Program-made: the position numbers and the translations under genes
Shown: positions 45,351-54,197 of the stretch, one piece after another
Layout of the letters: every line of letters begins with the position of its first letter
How positions within the stretch are numbered: the stretch's first letter is position 1
Assembly (NCBI GenBank): GCA_049604415.1
Contig: JBMYTN010000006.1
Coordinates: 62,001 to 126,000 of the forward strand
Length of the DNA: 64,000 nucleotides
Direction: 5' to 3'
Origin: JBMYTN01 sp049604415
Lineage (GTDB): Bacteria; Pseudomonadota; Alphaproteobacteria; Rhodospirillales; Rhodospirillaceae
Notes under the pieces: model-generated
What the model was told of the DNA's origin: nothing
The model's database searches: none
The model's input: the letters and a program-made list of their open reading frames with translations, nothing else

Positions 45351-46553
45351 ATGTCTCTTCTTGCCGAGCGTTTGTCCGCGATCAAGCCGTCTCCCACCAT
45401 TGCCGTCACCACCAAAGCCGCCGAATTGCGCGCCGCCGGTCACAATGTGATCGGGCTGGGGGCTGGGGAGCCGGATTTTGATACCCCCGATCACATCAAA
45501 GAAGCCGCCGTGGCTGCGATCGCGGCTGGCAAGACCAAATACACCCCGGTGCCCGGCACCCCGGAGCTGCGCAAGGCGATCATCGCCAAGCTGAAACGCG
45601 AGAACGACCTCGACTACGCCATGGACGAAATCACCGTCGGCTGTGGCGGCAAGCAAACCATCTACAACGCCATCATGGCCACAGTGGCCGAGGGCGATGA
45701 GGTCATCATCCCGGCCCCCTATTGGGTCAGCTATCCGGACATCACCCTGTTGGCTGGCGGCACCCCGGTGTTCGTGCCCTGCGGCGAAGATGTCGGCTTT
45801 AAACTGACCCCGGCCCTGCTGGAAGCGGCCATCACGCCGAAGTCGAAATGGCTGGTGTTGAACAGCCCGTCGAACCCGACCGGCGCGGTTTACAGTGCTG
45901 AAGAACTGAAGGCCTTGGCGGAGGTGCTGGCCAAGCATCCCCAGGTCTGGGTCATGACCGATGATATGTATGAGCATCTGGTTTATGACGGCATGACCTT
46001 CTCGACCATTGCTCAAGTCGCCCCGGCCCTGAAGGACCGTACCCTGATCCTGAACGGCGTTTCCAAGGCCTTCAGCATGACCGGCTGGCGGGTTGGTTAT
46101 GCGGCCGGTCCGGCGGTGCTGATCAAGGCGATGAACAAGATCCAGTCCCAATCCACCACCCATACCAGCTCGGTCAGCCAAGCCGCTGCGGTGGCCGCGT
46201 TGGATGGGGCCTTGGACTTTTTGGCCGAACGCAATGCCGTCTTTGTTGAGCGCCGTGATCTGGTGGTCAAAATGATCAACGAGGCGGCGGGCCTGTCCGT
46301 CGCGGTGCCGACCGGAGCGTTTTATGTTTATCCGTCCTGTGCCGGTGTGATTGGCAAAACCACGCCAGCGGGCACCAAGATCGAAAGCGATACGGATTTC
46401 GTCACCGCGCTGTTGGAAGAGGAGGGCGTCGCCGCCGTCCAGGGCGAGGCCTTTGGCCTGTCGCCCTATTTCCGGATCTCCTATGCGACCTCCACCGAGG
46501 CTTTGACGGAAGCCTGCACCCGGATCCAGCGCTTCTGTGCTGCCTTGACCTGA
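45351..46553 (+). CDS. Aspartate aminotransferase (class I, subgroup Ib)
   Basis: 400 residues from ATG 45351 (MSLLAERLSAIKPSPT). GLGAGEPDFDTPDHI, NSPSNPTGAVY (substrate-binding Asn/Pro) and the PLP Lys in LNGVSKAFSMTGWRVGY are intact; the C-terminus has FRISYATS with the Arg that binds the substrate carboxylate. Subgroup Ib enzymes of alphaproteobacteria use aspartate and often prephenate. Preceded by a divergent uvrB and followed by a strong terminator, so it is monocistronic. Confidence 0.92.
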   Translation: MSLLAERLSAIKPSPTIAVTTKAAELRAAGHNVIGLGAGEPDFDTPDHIKEAAVAAIAAGKTKYTPVPGTPELRKAIIAKLKRENDLDYAMDEITVGCGGKQTIYNAIMATVAEGDEVIIPAPYWVSYPDITLLAGGTPVFVPCGEDVGFKLTPALLEAAITPKSKWLVLNSPSNPTGAVYSAEELKALAEVLAKHPQVWVMTDDMYEHLVYDGMTFSTIAQVAPALKDRTLILNGVSKAFSMTGWRVGYAAGPAVLIKAMNKIQSQSTTHTSSVSQAAAVAALDGALDFLAERNAVFVERRDLVVKMINEAAGLSVAVPTGAFYVYPSCAGVIGKTTPAGTKIESDTDFVTALLEEEGVAAVQGEAFGLSPYFRISYATSTEALTEACTRIQRFCAALT

Positions 46554-46580
46554 TCAACAGGCCCAATACCCTGATGGAAC

Positions 46581-46616
46581 AGCCCTGCCCCCGAACGGGG
46601 GCAGGGCTTTTCTTTT
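46581..46616 (+). terminator. Strong rho-independent terminator
   Basis: Perfect 12-base stem AGCCCTGCCCCC/GGGGGCAGGGCT with loop GAAC (46593-46596), followed by TTTTCTTTT. Ends the aminotransferase transcript before upp. Confidence 0.92.
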
Positions 46617-46693
46617 GCGCTGCGGCTTGAAGCGATCGGGGGAGATCGCTTTATGTCTTGCAACGGCAACACAAACGGCAGGAGCACCGGTCA

Positions 46694-47344
46694 ATGAAGC
46701 AGGCGGATGGGTTTCCGACGGTCATGGTGGTCGACCACCCCTTGGTGCAGCATAAGCTGAGCCATATGCGCGACAAGGCGACCTCGACCCGCAAATTTCG
46801 CCAGCTGTTGCGGGAGATCGGTTTGCTGATGGGCTATGAGCTGACCCGCAGCCTGCCCATGACCACCACCAATATTGAAACCCCGCTGACCGACTATGAC
46901 GCGCCGGTCATTGCCGGGCGCAAATTGGCGGTGGTGCCAATCCTACGCGCCGGGACCGGCATGGCCGATGGCTTGCTGGAGCTGGTGCCCGGGGCCCGGG
47001 TTGGCCATGTCGGCAGCTATCGCGACCCGGTGACCAAACATCCGGTGGAATATCTGGTCAAGCTGCCCCAGCCCCAGGGCCGGACCTTCATCCTGGTCGA
47101 TCCGATGCTGGCCACCGGCCATTCCGCCGTCCATGCGGTCGAGGTGGTGAAGAAGCACGGCGTTAAGGGCGAGGATATCCGCTTCATGGCCCTGGTCACA
47201 GTGCCGGAGGGCCTAAAGGTCTTCACTGAAGCCCATCCGGATGTGGCGGTCTATGTGGCGGCCATCGACAGCCACCTTAATGAACATGCCTATATCGTGC
47301 CGGGTCTCGGCGATGCCGGGGATCGCTTGTTCGGCACCAAATAG
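46694..47344 (+). CDS. upp: Uracil phosphoribosyltransferase
   Basis: 216 residues from ATG 46694 with AGGAG 9 bases upstream. VVPILRAGTGMADGLLELVPGARVGH and the PRPP-binding loop FILVDPMLATGHSA are diagnostic, and the C-terminal IVPGLGDAGDRLFGT is the uracil-binding end. Salvages uracil to UMP. Single gene between two terminator-like regions; normal length. Confidence 0.95.
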   Translation: MKQADGFPTVMVVDHPLVQHKLSHMRDKATSTRKFRQLLREIGLLMGYELTRSLPMTTTNIETPLTDYDAPVIAGRKLAVVPILRAGTGMADGLLELVPGARVGHVGSYRDPVTKHPVEYLVKLPQPQGRTFILVDPMLATGHSAVHAVEVVKKHGVKGEDIRFMALVTVPEGLKVFTEAHPDVAVYVAAIDSHLNEHAYIVPGLGDAGDRLFGTK

Positions 47345-47571
47345 GGCCGTCCCGATAGCCCTCTGGCGAACCTGTGCGCTGCAGCAAGAATGGGCGTTAT
47401 GCAGTCCATTTCTTGAGCAGAACGCTCAGACTTTGCGCGGTTCTGTTTCTGGAATGTGACAGAATGGACCTCCTCCGTGAGGCTCCGCCTCATCCCGGTT
47501 TTGTCACTGATTTGGCATAAGGATTGCTGCGGCTGCGTCGGCCCTATTCCGAGACAGAACCAGGATATTCG

Positions 47572-48711
47572 ATGACAGACGCTGCTCTCGCCTCTGCCCG
47601 CCATAAAGGCGGTGTCGAACTGCTTGGGGTGACCAAGCGATATGGCGAGGCCGTAGCGGTCCATCAGATCTCCCTAAAGATCGCACCGGGATCCTATTGT
47701 TGTCTGTTGGGGCCATCGGGCTGCGGCAAAACCTCGACCCTGCGGATGATCGCCGGTCATGAGGAGGTGAGCGAGGGCGACATTCTCATCGATGGCCGCA
47801 ATGTCACCGAAGCCGCCCCGGCGGCCCGGGGCACGGCGATGATGTTCCAGAACTATGCCTTGTTTCCGCATTTGAACTGTCTGGACAATGTGGCATTTTC
47901 CCTGCGTATAAAAGGGGTTGCGAAGGCGGAGCGGCATCAGAAAGCCGCTGAGTTGCTTGCCCTGGTCCATATGTCTGATTACACCACGCGCATGCCCGCC
48001 CAACTGTCCGGTGGCCAGCAGCAGCGTGTGGCCTTGGCCCGGGCGCTGATCACCAATCCGGAGGTGCTGCTGCTTGATGAGCCGCTTTCGGCGCTGGATC
48101 CATTCCTGCGCACCCATATGCGCGCAGAGCTGCGCTCCCTGCAAAAAGAACTGGGCATCACCTTCATTCATGTGACCCACTCCCAGGACGAGGCCATGGC
48201 CCTGGCCGATATGGTGGTGGTGATGGAAGGCGGCCAAATCCGCCAGGCTGATCCGCCTAGAGTGTTGTTTAACCGTCCCGCCGACAGCTTTGTTGCGCGC
48301 TTTATCGGCGGTCACAATGTGCTGGAAGGCATTTTGACGGAGCCCCGCACCGATGGGGTTTATGTTGAGGGCGGCGCTGGGGCTTTCTATCCCGTCGCCA
48401 AAGATCCGACCGCCCTGTCCGGAACACAAACTGGAACGCGGCTGGCGTTCACAGTGCGGTCTGATGCCATCGACGTTCAAGCGGCAGAGCCTAGCGGGCC
48501 GGAGCAACCCGCATCTGTCGCAGCGACTCTTTCGAGCATCGAATATGCTGGGGCACAGGTCCATTTGACCCTGTTGCTGGCCGATGGTCAGACCACCCTT
48601 AGCGCGGTTCAATCCGAAACGACCTTCTTTCAGACCCCTCTAGAGGCAGGACAGCCGGTTTTGGCGTCCTGGTCACCGGAGGGCGTCCATCTGCTGGCCG
48701 CCACGCCATAA
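47572..48711 (+). CDS. ABC transporter ATP-binding protein, spermidine/putrescine (PotA) class
   Basis: 379 residues from ATG 47572, with AGGA 5 bases upstream. Walker A GPSGCGKTST, signature LSGGQQQRVALARAL, Walker B VLLLDEPLSALD, H-loop HVTHSQDEA, and a C-terminal TOBE-type domain (about 290-375). First gene of a five-gene unit ending at 52566. Energises the importer formed with the two permeases at 50129 and 50984 and the binding protein at 48744. Confidence 0.9.
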   Translation: MTDAALASARHKGGVELLGVTKRYGEAVAVHQISLKIAPGSYCCLLGPSGCGKTSTLRMIAGHEEVSEGDILIDGRNVTEAAPAARGTAMMFQNYALFPHLNCLDNVAFSLRIKGVAKAERHQKAAELLALVHMSDYTTRMPAQLSGGQQQRVALARALITNPEVLLLDEPLSALDPFLRTHMRAELRSLQKELGITFIHVTHSQDEAMALADMVVVMEGGQIRQADPPRVLFNRPADSFVARFIGGHNVLEGILTEPRTDGVYVEGGAGAFYPVAKDPTALSGTQTGTRLAFTVRSDAIDVQAAEPSGPEQPASVAATLSSIEYAGAQVHLTLLLADGQTTLSAVQSETTFFQTPLEAGQPVLASWSPEGVHLLAATP

Positions 48712-48743
48712 CCTGCCTTCACAACCCGAACAGGAGTACTGCG

Positions 48744-50045
48744 ATGACCGATCAGACTGCAAAGCCTAAGGCTGGACTGAAACGCCGGGATTTCCTGAAG
48801 ACCACCGCTGCGGCAGCCGGTGGGGTGGCCTTGGGATCCGGAGCCATTAAGGGCTTCCCCACGGTTTGGGCGCAAAACATCAAAGACGTCACCCTGCGCC
48901 AGTTTGGCACCGGGGTCTCAAACATCAATGAGATCGCGACCAAGGTGAAGGAAGATCTGGGCTTTACCCTGGAGATGACCGCCCTGGATACCGACACCAC
49001 CGCCCAGCGGGTGGTGACCCAGCCGAAATCCTTCGATATCGCCGACATCGAGTATTTCACCGTGAAGAAAGTTTGGGGCGCGGGCAATCTGCAGCCCTTT
49101 GATGTCTCCAAGCTGACCAATTACGACAAGATCGTCGGGATTTTTAAGAACGGCAAGCTGACCCCGGACTCCACCATTGCCCAGGGCACCGCGCCGCATA
49201 CGGTGGGCTTTGTCGCCGATCCCGATGCCAAGGATTTCGCCGGAGAAGAGACCAACTGGTACACCTTGGTCCCGACCATCTACAACGCCGACACCTTGGG
49301 CATCCGTCCGGATTTGATCGGTCGTCCCATTGGCAGCTGGACCGAGTTGCTGAATTCGGAATTCAAGGGCAAGGCCTCGATCCTGAACATTTCCTCCATC
49401 GGCATTATGGACGCGGCCATGGTTTGCGAAGCCATGGGCGAGATCACCTATGGTGATAAAGGTAATATGACCACCGAAGAGATCGACAAGACCATGGCGA
49501 TCTTTACCGAGGCGAAAAAGGATGGCCAGTTCCGTGCCTTCTGGAAGACCTTTGATGAGTCGGTCAATCTGATGGCCTCGGGCGAGGTGGTGATTCAGTC
49601 CATGTGGTCCCCCGCGATCACCAAAGTGAAGTCCATGGGCTTCCCCTGCATCTATCAGCCGCTGAAAGAAGGCTATCGCTCATGGGGCGGCGGTTTGGGC
49701 CTGTCGCGCAATCTTTCCGGCCTCGAGCTGGAAGCGGCCTATGAATACATCAACTGGTATCTGTCCGGTTGGGTCGGCGGCTTGTTGATGCGCCAAGGCT
49801 ATTACTCTGCGGCTCCGGAGACCTCCAAGCTGCATATGAGCGATGATGAATGGGGCTTCTGGTTTGAAGGCAAGCCTGCGGAAAGCGACATTGTCGATCC
49901 GTTCGGCAATGTGCTGGAGAAGGCCGGAGCAACCCGCGACGGCGGGTCGTTCTATGACCGGATGGGGGCTGTGGCCTGCTGGAATTCGGTCATGGATGAA
50001 AACCGCTACATGGTCAGAAAATGGAACGAATTCATCGCGGCATAA
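48744..50045 (+). CDS. ABC transporter periplasmic substrate-binding protein (PotD/F class, Tat-exported)
   Basis: 433 residues with a twin-arginine signal: KRRDFLKTTAAAAGG followed by a hydrophobic stretch and cleavage after TVWAQ (about residue 43). The mature protein has the bilobal fold of extracellular family 1/PotD proteins (SFDIADIEYFTVKKV, NWYTLVPTIYNADTLG, GEVVIQSMWSPAI, WGGGLGLS). Tat export suggests folding, or ligand protection, before secretion. 32 bases after the ATPase gene. Substrate unknown; the racemase at the end of the unit hints at hydantoin- or amino-acid-like compounds. Confidence 0.88.
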   Translation: MTDQTAKPKAGLKRRDFLKTTAAAAGGVALGSGAIKGFPTVWAQNIKDVTLRQFGTGVSNINEIATKVKEDLGFTLEMTALDTDTTAQRVVTQPKSFDIADIEYFTVKKVWGAGNLQPFDVSKLTNYDKIVGIFKNGKLTPDSTIAQGTAPHTVGFVADPDAKDFAGEETNWYTLVPTIYNADTLGIRPDLIGRPIGSWTELLNSEFKGKASILNISSIGIMDAAMVCEAMGEITYGDKGNMTTEEIDKTMAIFTEAKKDGQFRAFWKTFDESVNLMASGEVVIQSMWSPAITKVKSMGFPCIYQPLKEGYRSWGGGLGLSRNLSGLELEAAYEYINWYLSGWVGGLLMRQGYYSAAPETSKLHMSDDEWGFWFEGKPAESDIVDPFGNVLEKAGATRDGGSFYDRMGAVACWNSVMDENRYMVRKWNEFIAA

Positions 50046-50128
50046 AGCGGGTGTTCTGATCCTGTCTACCCTCCGTAGGACTTTGTGCCTGCGGGGGGTC
50101 GATTGGTTCACTGACCAAAGGGGATCCC

Positions 50129-50974
50129 ATGTCCGACTATCGGTCCTACCTGCAAGTTCTGCCTCTGGTCGCGATCCTGGGGCTGTTCCTGCTTGGACCG
50201 ATTGTCTTGATTTTTATTGTCAGTTTTTGGGATTACTCCGAATTCGATTTGATCCCAGATTTTGTGTTCACCAATTACCGGGAGCTGTTTGAATCCTCGG
50301 TCACCTATACGATTTACCTCAACACATTGAAATATGCGGCGCTGACCTGGGCCTTTACCCTGGGGATCGGCTTCACGGTGGCCTATTTCCTGGCCTTTCA
50401 TGTCCGTAGCCTGAAATGGCAGATTGCCTTGTTTTTGATCTGCACCATCCCGTTTTGGACCTCGAACCTGATCCGCATGATTGCCTGGATCCCGGTTTTA
50501 GGCCGCGAAGGCTTGGTCAACACGGCCCTGCTAAACGCGGGACTGGTGTCCGAGCCGGTGGATTGGTTGCTGTTCAGCGACTTCACCGTCGTGCTGGCCT
50601 TTGTCCATCTCTACACCCTGTTCATGGTCGTCCCGATTTTTAATTCCATGATGCGCATCGATCAGGCGGTGCTCGAGGCCGCCCGGGACGCCGGAGCCAC
50701 CAGCTGGCAAACCGTGCGGCATGTGATCATCCCGCTCTGCCGCCCCGGCATCGCCATTGGCACCATCTTTGTGGTCAGTCTGGTGATGGGGGATTTTGTC
50801 ACCGTTCAGGCCATGTCCGGTGGCCAAAGTGCCTCGGTTGGGGTGGCGATGAACAACAAGCGGGCCTTGCTGCAATATCCGGCCGCTGCAGCGGATGCGA
50901 TGATTTTGCTGGCCTTTGTGTTGACCGTGGTGGCGATGCTGATGCGCTCGGTCAACATCCGCAAAGAGCTTTAG
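50129..50974 (+). CDS. ABC transporter permease (PotB class)
   Basis: 281 residues with six hydrophobic segments; the cytoplasmic EAA loop is visible as EAARDAGATSWQTVRHVIIPLCRPG (about residues 185-209). Preceded by AAAGGGG 5 bases from ATG 50129 and followed by the second permease after 9 bases. Pairs with it to form the membrane channel of the PotABCD-type importer. Confidence 0.9.
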   Translation: MSDYRSYLQVLPLVAILGLFLLGPIVLIFIVSFWDYSEFDLIPDFVFTNYRELFESSVTYTIYLNTLKYAALTWAFTLGIGFTVAYFLAFHVRSLKWQIALFLICTIPFWTSNLIRMIAWIPVLGREGLVNTALLNAGLVSEPVDWLLFSDFTVVLAFVHLYTLFMVVPIFNSMMRIDQAVLEAARDAGATSWQTVRHVIIPLCRPGIAIGTIFVVSLVMGDFVTVQAMSGGQSASVGVAMNNKRALLQYPAAAADAMILLAFVLTVVAMLMRSVNIRKEL

Positions 50975-50983
50975 GGGCGGCAG

Positions 50984-51835
50984 ATGGCAGGACGGGTCGG
51001 GGAGAAACGCGGGCGGAGTTTTTGGGTGCTGGCAGCCTTTTTCTGGCTGTTTGTGTTGTTCCTCTATGGGCCGATCCTGGCCATCGTCACCTTATCCTTC
51101 CAGGGACCGGATGGCGGTTTGACCTTCCCGATGAATGGGGTTTCGGTGCATTGGTTCGGCGCGTTGTTCGAGGAACAGCGGGTCGGTGATTTCAAGGGCT
51201 CCTTCTTGCGCTCCATCCTATTGGCGTTGTTGGTCATGGCGTTGACGGTGGTGATTTCCCTGTCTGCAGGGATGGCCTTCCGCCGCCCCTTCAAGGGGGC
51301 AGGGGTGGTGTTTTATGTCACCGTGGCCAGCCTGATCGTGCCCTCCATCCTGATCACTTTGGGCATCGGTTTGCTGTTTGACCGGCTAGACTTGGAAAGC
51401 ACCTGGTACACATCCGGTCTGGGAGCCCACCTAACCTGGACTCTCCCCTTTGGCCTGCTGATCATGTTTGCGGTCTTCAACCGATTCGATAAGTCCTATG
51501 AGGAGGCGGCGCGGGATTTGGGCGCCTCGCCCTGGCAAGTGCTGCGCCATGTCATTGTGCCGATCATCGGGCCAAGCCTGATTGGGGTGGGGCTGTTTGG
51601 CTTTACCCTCAGCTTCGACGAGTTTGCCCGCTCCCTATTGTCGGTGGGCTCGAAGAACACATTGCCATTGGAAATCTTTGGCATGACGACCACCGTGACC
51701 ACGCCCACGCTTTACGCGCTCGGGACCCTAACCACGGCAGTTTCCTTTCTGATCATCGCGCTGGCCTTTGCGGCCATATCCCTGCTGCATCGCCGTCGCC
51801 GAGGCGATGGCCGTAAAAACGGGGAGGGTGTATGA
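50984..51835 (+). CDS. ABC transporter permease (PotC class)
   Basis: 283 residues with six hydrophobic segments and an EAA loop EEAARDLGASPWQVLRHVIVPIIGPS (about residues 170-195, read in part). The start overlaps nothing upstream, but its stop overlaps the racemase ATG by 4 bases (ATGA), showing that the racemase belongs to the transporter operon. Confidence 0.9.
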   Translation: MAGRVGEKRGRSFWVLAAFFWLFVLFLYGPILAIVTLSFQGPDGGLTFPMNGVSVHWFGALFEEQRVGDFKGSFLRSILLALLVMALTVVISLSAGMAFRRPFKGAGVVFYVTVASLIVPSILITLGIGLLFDRLDLESTWYTSGLGAHLTWTLPFGLLIMFAVFNRFDKSYEEAARDLGASPWQVLRHVIVPIIGPSLIGVGLFGFTLSFDEFARSLLSVGSKNTLPLEIFGMTTTVTTPTLYALGTLTTAVSFLIIALAFAAISLLHRRRRGDGRKNGEGV

Positions 51836-52566
51836 GCCGCAGCATTTTGTTGGTCAATCCAAACACAACAACGGCGATGACAGAGCGCATGGCAGGTGCC
51901 GCCCAGACGGTGATGCCTGACGGGGTGGCGTTGCTGGCGAAGACCGTGCCATACGGGGCTCCCAGCATTGAAGGCTATTATGATGAGGTTTTTGCTGTTC
52001 CACCGCTGCTGGAGGTGGTTGCAGAGCATCAGGGCCAGTTTGATGGCGTGGTGGTCGGGTGCTTTGATGATACTGGTGTTGATGCCCTGCGATGTGTCAC
52101 TGACCGACCCGTCATCGGTCTGTGCCAAGCGGGCATGCAGGCGGCCTCGGTGCTGGCCAATGGGTTTTCGGTGATCACCACCCTGTCCCGCTCGGTCCCA
52201 GCCCTGGAGCATTTGGCGGAGAAATACGGCTTTGGCCGTTTATGCCGTCGGATCCGGGCCGCAGAGGTTCCGGTGCTCGACCTGGAAGATCCGGCCAGTC
52301 CGGCCTTGTCGCGCATCGAAGTCGAGATTGAACGCGCCTTGGCGGAGGATCGCACCGAAGCCATCCTGTTGGGCTGCGCCGGGATGGTCGATCTGACCCA
52401 CAGCCTGTCTGAAAAGTATGGGGTCCCGGTGATTGAGGGGGTGACGGCAGCCGCTGCCCAGGTCGAGGCCCTGTCCCGTCTTGGTTTGAAAACCGCCAAA
52501 ACCGGCGGCTATGCGACGCCACGCAGGAAAACCTTCTCAGGGCTGTTTGACCGCTTTTCCCCTTAA
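51832..52566 (+). CDS. Asp/Glu/hydantoin racemase-family enzyme
   Basis: 244 residues. LLVNPNTTTAMTERM at the N-terminus and two Cys motifs, VVGCFDDTGVDALR (about residue 77) and LLGCAGMVDLT (about 183), are the paired catalytic cysteines of cofactor-independent racemases of the hydantoin/aspartate group. Last gene of the importer operon, overlapping the PotC-type permease by 4 bases, so it probably acts on the imported compound. Its stop codon shares TTAA with the convergent folD stop. Confidence 0.85.
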   Translation: MSRSILLVNPNTTTAMTERMAGAAQTVMPDGVALLAKTVPYGAPSIEGYYDEVFAVPPLLEVVAEHQGQFDGVVVGCFDDTGVDALRCVTDRPVIGLCQAGMQAASVLANGFSVITTLSRSVPALEHLAEKYGFGRLCRRIRAAEVPVLDLEDPASPALSRIEVEIERALAEDRTEAILLGCAGMVDLTHSLSEKYGVPVIEGVTAAAAQVEALSRLGLKTAKTGGYATPRRKTFSGLFDRFSP

Positions 52567-53417
52567 GCGGTCGCGCCTTCTTGGGTGCGATCAACCGCCT
52601 CAATGACATGGCGCAGTAACAGGGCGGTGGTCACCGGCCCGACACCGCCCGGCACCGGGGTCAGGGCTCCCGCAATCGGGGCCACCGAGTCCGGATCCAC
52701 ATCGCCGACCAAACCGCCCTCGGGGGTCGGGTTGGTGCCCACATCAATGATTACCGCGTCTTTGCGCACATAATCTGCGGTCAGAAGCTGTGGCCGACCC
52801 ACCGCAGCCACCAGAATGTCGGCTTGGCGGCACAGACCCGGCAGATCCCGGCTGCGGGAATGGCAGACGGTGACCGTGGCGTCCTCGGCAGTCAGCAACA
52901 GGGCTGCAGGCTTGCCAACCACCATGGAGCGGCCAACCACCACCACATTGGCCCCAGAGAGCGGGATTTTTTCTGCCTTCAGAATGTCGAGCACCGCTTG
53001 GGCCGTGGCCGGGGCGAAGGTCGGCAGACCCGCCGCCAGTCGGCCAATGCTTTGCGGATTGGTGCCGTCAATGTCCTTTTCCGGGACAATGTGACCAGCG
53101 ACATCCAACAAAGTGACTCCCTCGGGCAGGGGGGTCTGACAAATAATGCCATGCACCGTGGGATCGGCGGACAGCCGGTCCAGCGCCGCACAGATCTGCG
53201 GACCGGTGGAACCGGTCAAAGTTTCGATGTCACATAGCAAGCCAAGCCGCTCCGCTGCACGTTTGATGGAGCGCACATACCACGCCGTGGATTCGTCGTC
53301 GGTGGGCACGGCGATGGCCAGCTTTGGCGTGGTGCCAGCCTCGGTCAGGCGGGCGGCATCGACCTTGGTGGCCGCATTCAGTTTCTTCGCGATGGCCTTG
53401 CCGTCGATCAGTCTCAT
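52563..53417 (-). CDS. folD: Bifunctional methylene-THF dehydrogenase / methenyl-THF cyclohydrolase
   Basis: 284 residues. Catalytic Tyr and Lys in STAWYVRSIKRAAER, folate loop QTPLPEG, PEKDIDGTN, Rossmann GRSMVVGKPAALLL, and the C-terminal TPVPGGVGPVTTALLL are present. Interconverts methylene-, methenyl- and formyl-THF with NADP. ATG 53417 overlaps the stop of the cyclodeaminase-like gene (ATGA), so the pair is translated together. Confidence 0.93.
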   Translation of the reverse strand: MRLIDGKAIAKKLNAATKVDAARLTEAGTTPKLAIAVPTDDESTAWYVRSIKRAAERLGLLCDIETLTGSTGPQICAALDRLSADPTVHGIICQTPLPEGVTLLDVAGHIVPEKDIDGTNPQSIGRLAAGLPTFAPATAQAVLDILKAEKIPLSGANVVVVGRSMVVGKPAALLLTAEDATVTVCHSRSRDLPGLCRQADILVAAVGRPQLLTADYVRKDAVIIDVGTNPTPEGGLVGDVDPDSVAPIAGALTPVPGGVGPVTTALLLRHVIEAVDRTQEGATA

Positions 53418-54079
53418 TTGGCAATCCTTTCGCGGACAATTCCGGCCACCTGATCGGCTTTGGCGCCGGCCGCCTTAAAGCCCTCCAGGGCCTCAACGGT
53501 TTGGCGGCACCAGTCGGGATCCTTCACCGAGGCCAGATTGATCTCCACATTGACCATCGAGGAGTCGAGCGCCGCCCGGGCCGCATAGGCCGCGACGGCA
53601 ATGTCCGAGGCCACACTGGAATTGGTGTTGTCCAGGATGCTTTCCGCCAGATCGATCACCGCCACAGCGGTTCGGGCGGTTTCAAGCGGCACCTCGGCGG
53701 CCTGTTTCAGTGCGGTTTGGATCGCCGCTTTGCGTGCGGCTTTGTCCGCATCGGTGGCCTTGGGCAGTTTATAGGCCGCGATCACGCCGTCGAAGGCGGT
53801 GGCGTCGGCAGCGGCCAGGCGCAGGGCATCGGCGCGCAAGGCCTTGGTCTGGTCCATCACCGCCAGCAAGCTGTCCCGATGGGCGGCGAATTTGGGCTTA
53901 TCGATCGTCAGGGCACAGACCATTTCCACCAGACTGGCACCGATGGAGGCGCTAACCGCGCCAGCAGCCCCACCGCCTGGGGCCGGGGCTGAGGACGCCA
54001 ATGCCTCCAGCCAGGTTTCAAGGGAGCCATCGGTGCCTTGGGGGCCACCATTGGCCTCGGTCTCAGCGCTATCGGTCAT
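53414..54079 (-). CDS. fchA: Methenyl-THF cyclohydrolase / formiminotetrahydrofolate cyclodeaminase-like protein (FTCD_C)
   Basis: 221 residues from ATG 54079; the open frame continues far upstream but with unrelated sequence. LASSAPAPGGGAAGAVSASIGASLVEMV is the conserved N-terminal helix of this all-helical family; DLAESILDNTNSSVASDIAVAAYAARAAL and NVEINLASVKD follow. Family members (FchA, FTCD C-domain) hydrolyse methenyl-THF or deaminate formimino-THF. Coupled to folD, which already has cyclohydrolase activity, so the pair may speed C1 flux or add formimino-group recycling. Confidence 0.85.
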   Translation of the reverse strand: MTDSAETEANGGPQGTDGSLETWLEALASSAPAPGGGAAGAVSASIGASLVEMVCALTIDKPKFAAHRDSLLAVMDQTKALRADALRLAAADATAFDGVIAAYKLPKATDADKAARKAAIQTALKQAAEVPLETARTAVAVIDLAESILDNTNSSVASDIAVAAYAARAALDSSMVNVEINLASVKDPDWCRQTVEALEGFKAAGAKADQVAGIVRERIAK

Positions 54080-54197
54080 GCTGCGGTAAGTCTTCTGATG
54101 TTCGGGGAGGGAAAATTCCGGCGCGGACAGTAGCACCGGCGGGCCTGCTGCGGCAATATGGATCCAAAGTCGCATTAAGCCTGAAAGTGAACCAAGC

